Source of the DNA: Candidatus Paraprochloron terpiosi LD05 | Lineage (GTDB): Bacteria; Cyanobacteriota; Cyanobacteriia; Cyanobacteriales; Prochloraceae | Length of the DNA: 64,000 nucleotides | Direction: 5' to 3' | NCBI GenBank assembly: GCA_018141785.1 | Contig: CP073341.1 | Span: forward strand, 2,279,422-2,343,421 | Shown: piece after piece, positions 63,967 through 64,000 of the stretch | Layout of the letters: every line of letters starts with the position of its first letter | How positions within the stretch are numbered: the stretch's first letter is position 1 | Translations under genes and position numbers: made by a program | Notes under the pieces: generated by a model | The model's input: only the letters and a program-made list of their open reading frames with translations | Database searches by the model: none | Told to the model about the DNA's origin: nothing

Positions 63967-64000
63967 CAAGTTGGTCTCACGCCGCTGACCTCAAGGTCTT

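Overview
The window is chromosomal DNA of a cyanobacterium. It carries an allophycocyanin-type phycobilisome gene (apcF), a phylloquinone (menaquinone-type) gene set, flavodiiron gene flv3, a cyanoexosortase, an NtcA box at glnA and many copies of the cyanobacterial HIP1 octamer GCGATCGC (about 18 seen). Abundant group II introns, short dispersed repeats and sorting-signal proteins fit a filamentous, repeat-rich genome, but genus cannot be read from the sequence.

Layout. 1-4.1 kb: lipoate ligase (partial), a frameshifted methyltransferase, glnA with an NtcA promoter, apcF. 4.1-7.2 kb: gene remnants, a broken lipoprotein gene, a three-gene overlapping operon (two DUF488 proteins and a possible dual-OB protein) and small ORFs. 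7.3-14.6 kb: an unusual cluster with two asparagine-synthetase-like proteins that lack the glutaminase cysteine, a fold-III PLP-decarboxylase homologue that lacks the PLP lysine, and a zinc-ribbon membrane protein with a Toprim-like tail. 15-17.3 kb: groESL with CIRCE. 17.4-20.3 kb: degenerate group II intron 1. 20.3-30.5 kb: a pilus/secretion-like protein, alaS, and menE, menC, menA diverging from menG, menF. 30.5-38.2 kb: a duplicated module (coiled-coil PD-(D/E)XK nuclease plus exported sorting-signal protein); a third copy was gutted and holds intact group II intron 2. 38.2-46.3 kb: amino-acid ABC transporter genes natH, natG and natF interrupted by a Uma2 gene, more sorting-signal proteins, an M16 peptidase, a 6S-like RNA candidate and purK. 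46.4-54.8 kb: small regulators, moaD, asnS, a UbiD-type decarboxylase, a NYN nuclease with a LOTUS-like repeat array, tRNA-Asn. 54.9-58.5 kb: a non-coding element with IS200/IS605-like ends, map, an HpsJ-like gene and cyanoexosortase, coaX. 58.5-62.7 kb: flv3 split by group II intron 3. 62.9-64 kb: a BrnT/TIR-like fusion.

How it fits together. The cyanoexosortase near 57 kb is the probable processing enzyme for at least four exported proteins with a PFE(F/N) sorting tail at 31-45 kb. The men genes supply phylloquinone for photosystem I. Mobile and repeated DNA shapes the rest: three group II introns plus a remnant, IS605-like non-coding elements, palindromes that have entered reading frames, and GCAAAGG-type and CGCAGAG-type repeats at gene edges. 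The strongest candidates for something new are the BrnT-TIR fusion, the lysine-less PLP protein with its AsnB-like partners, the Toprim-like membrane protein, the NYN-LOTUS array and the IS605-ended structured RNA candidate. At least five genes have one-base frameshifts, several at homopolymers, so base-level errors should be considered before calling these pseudogenes.
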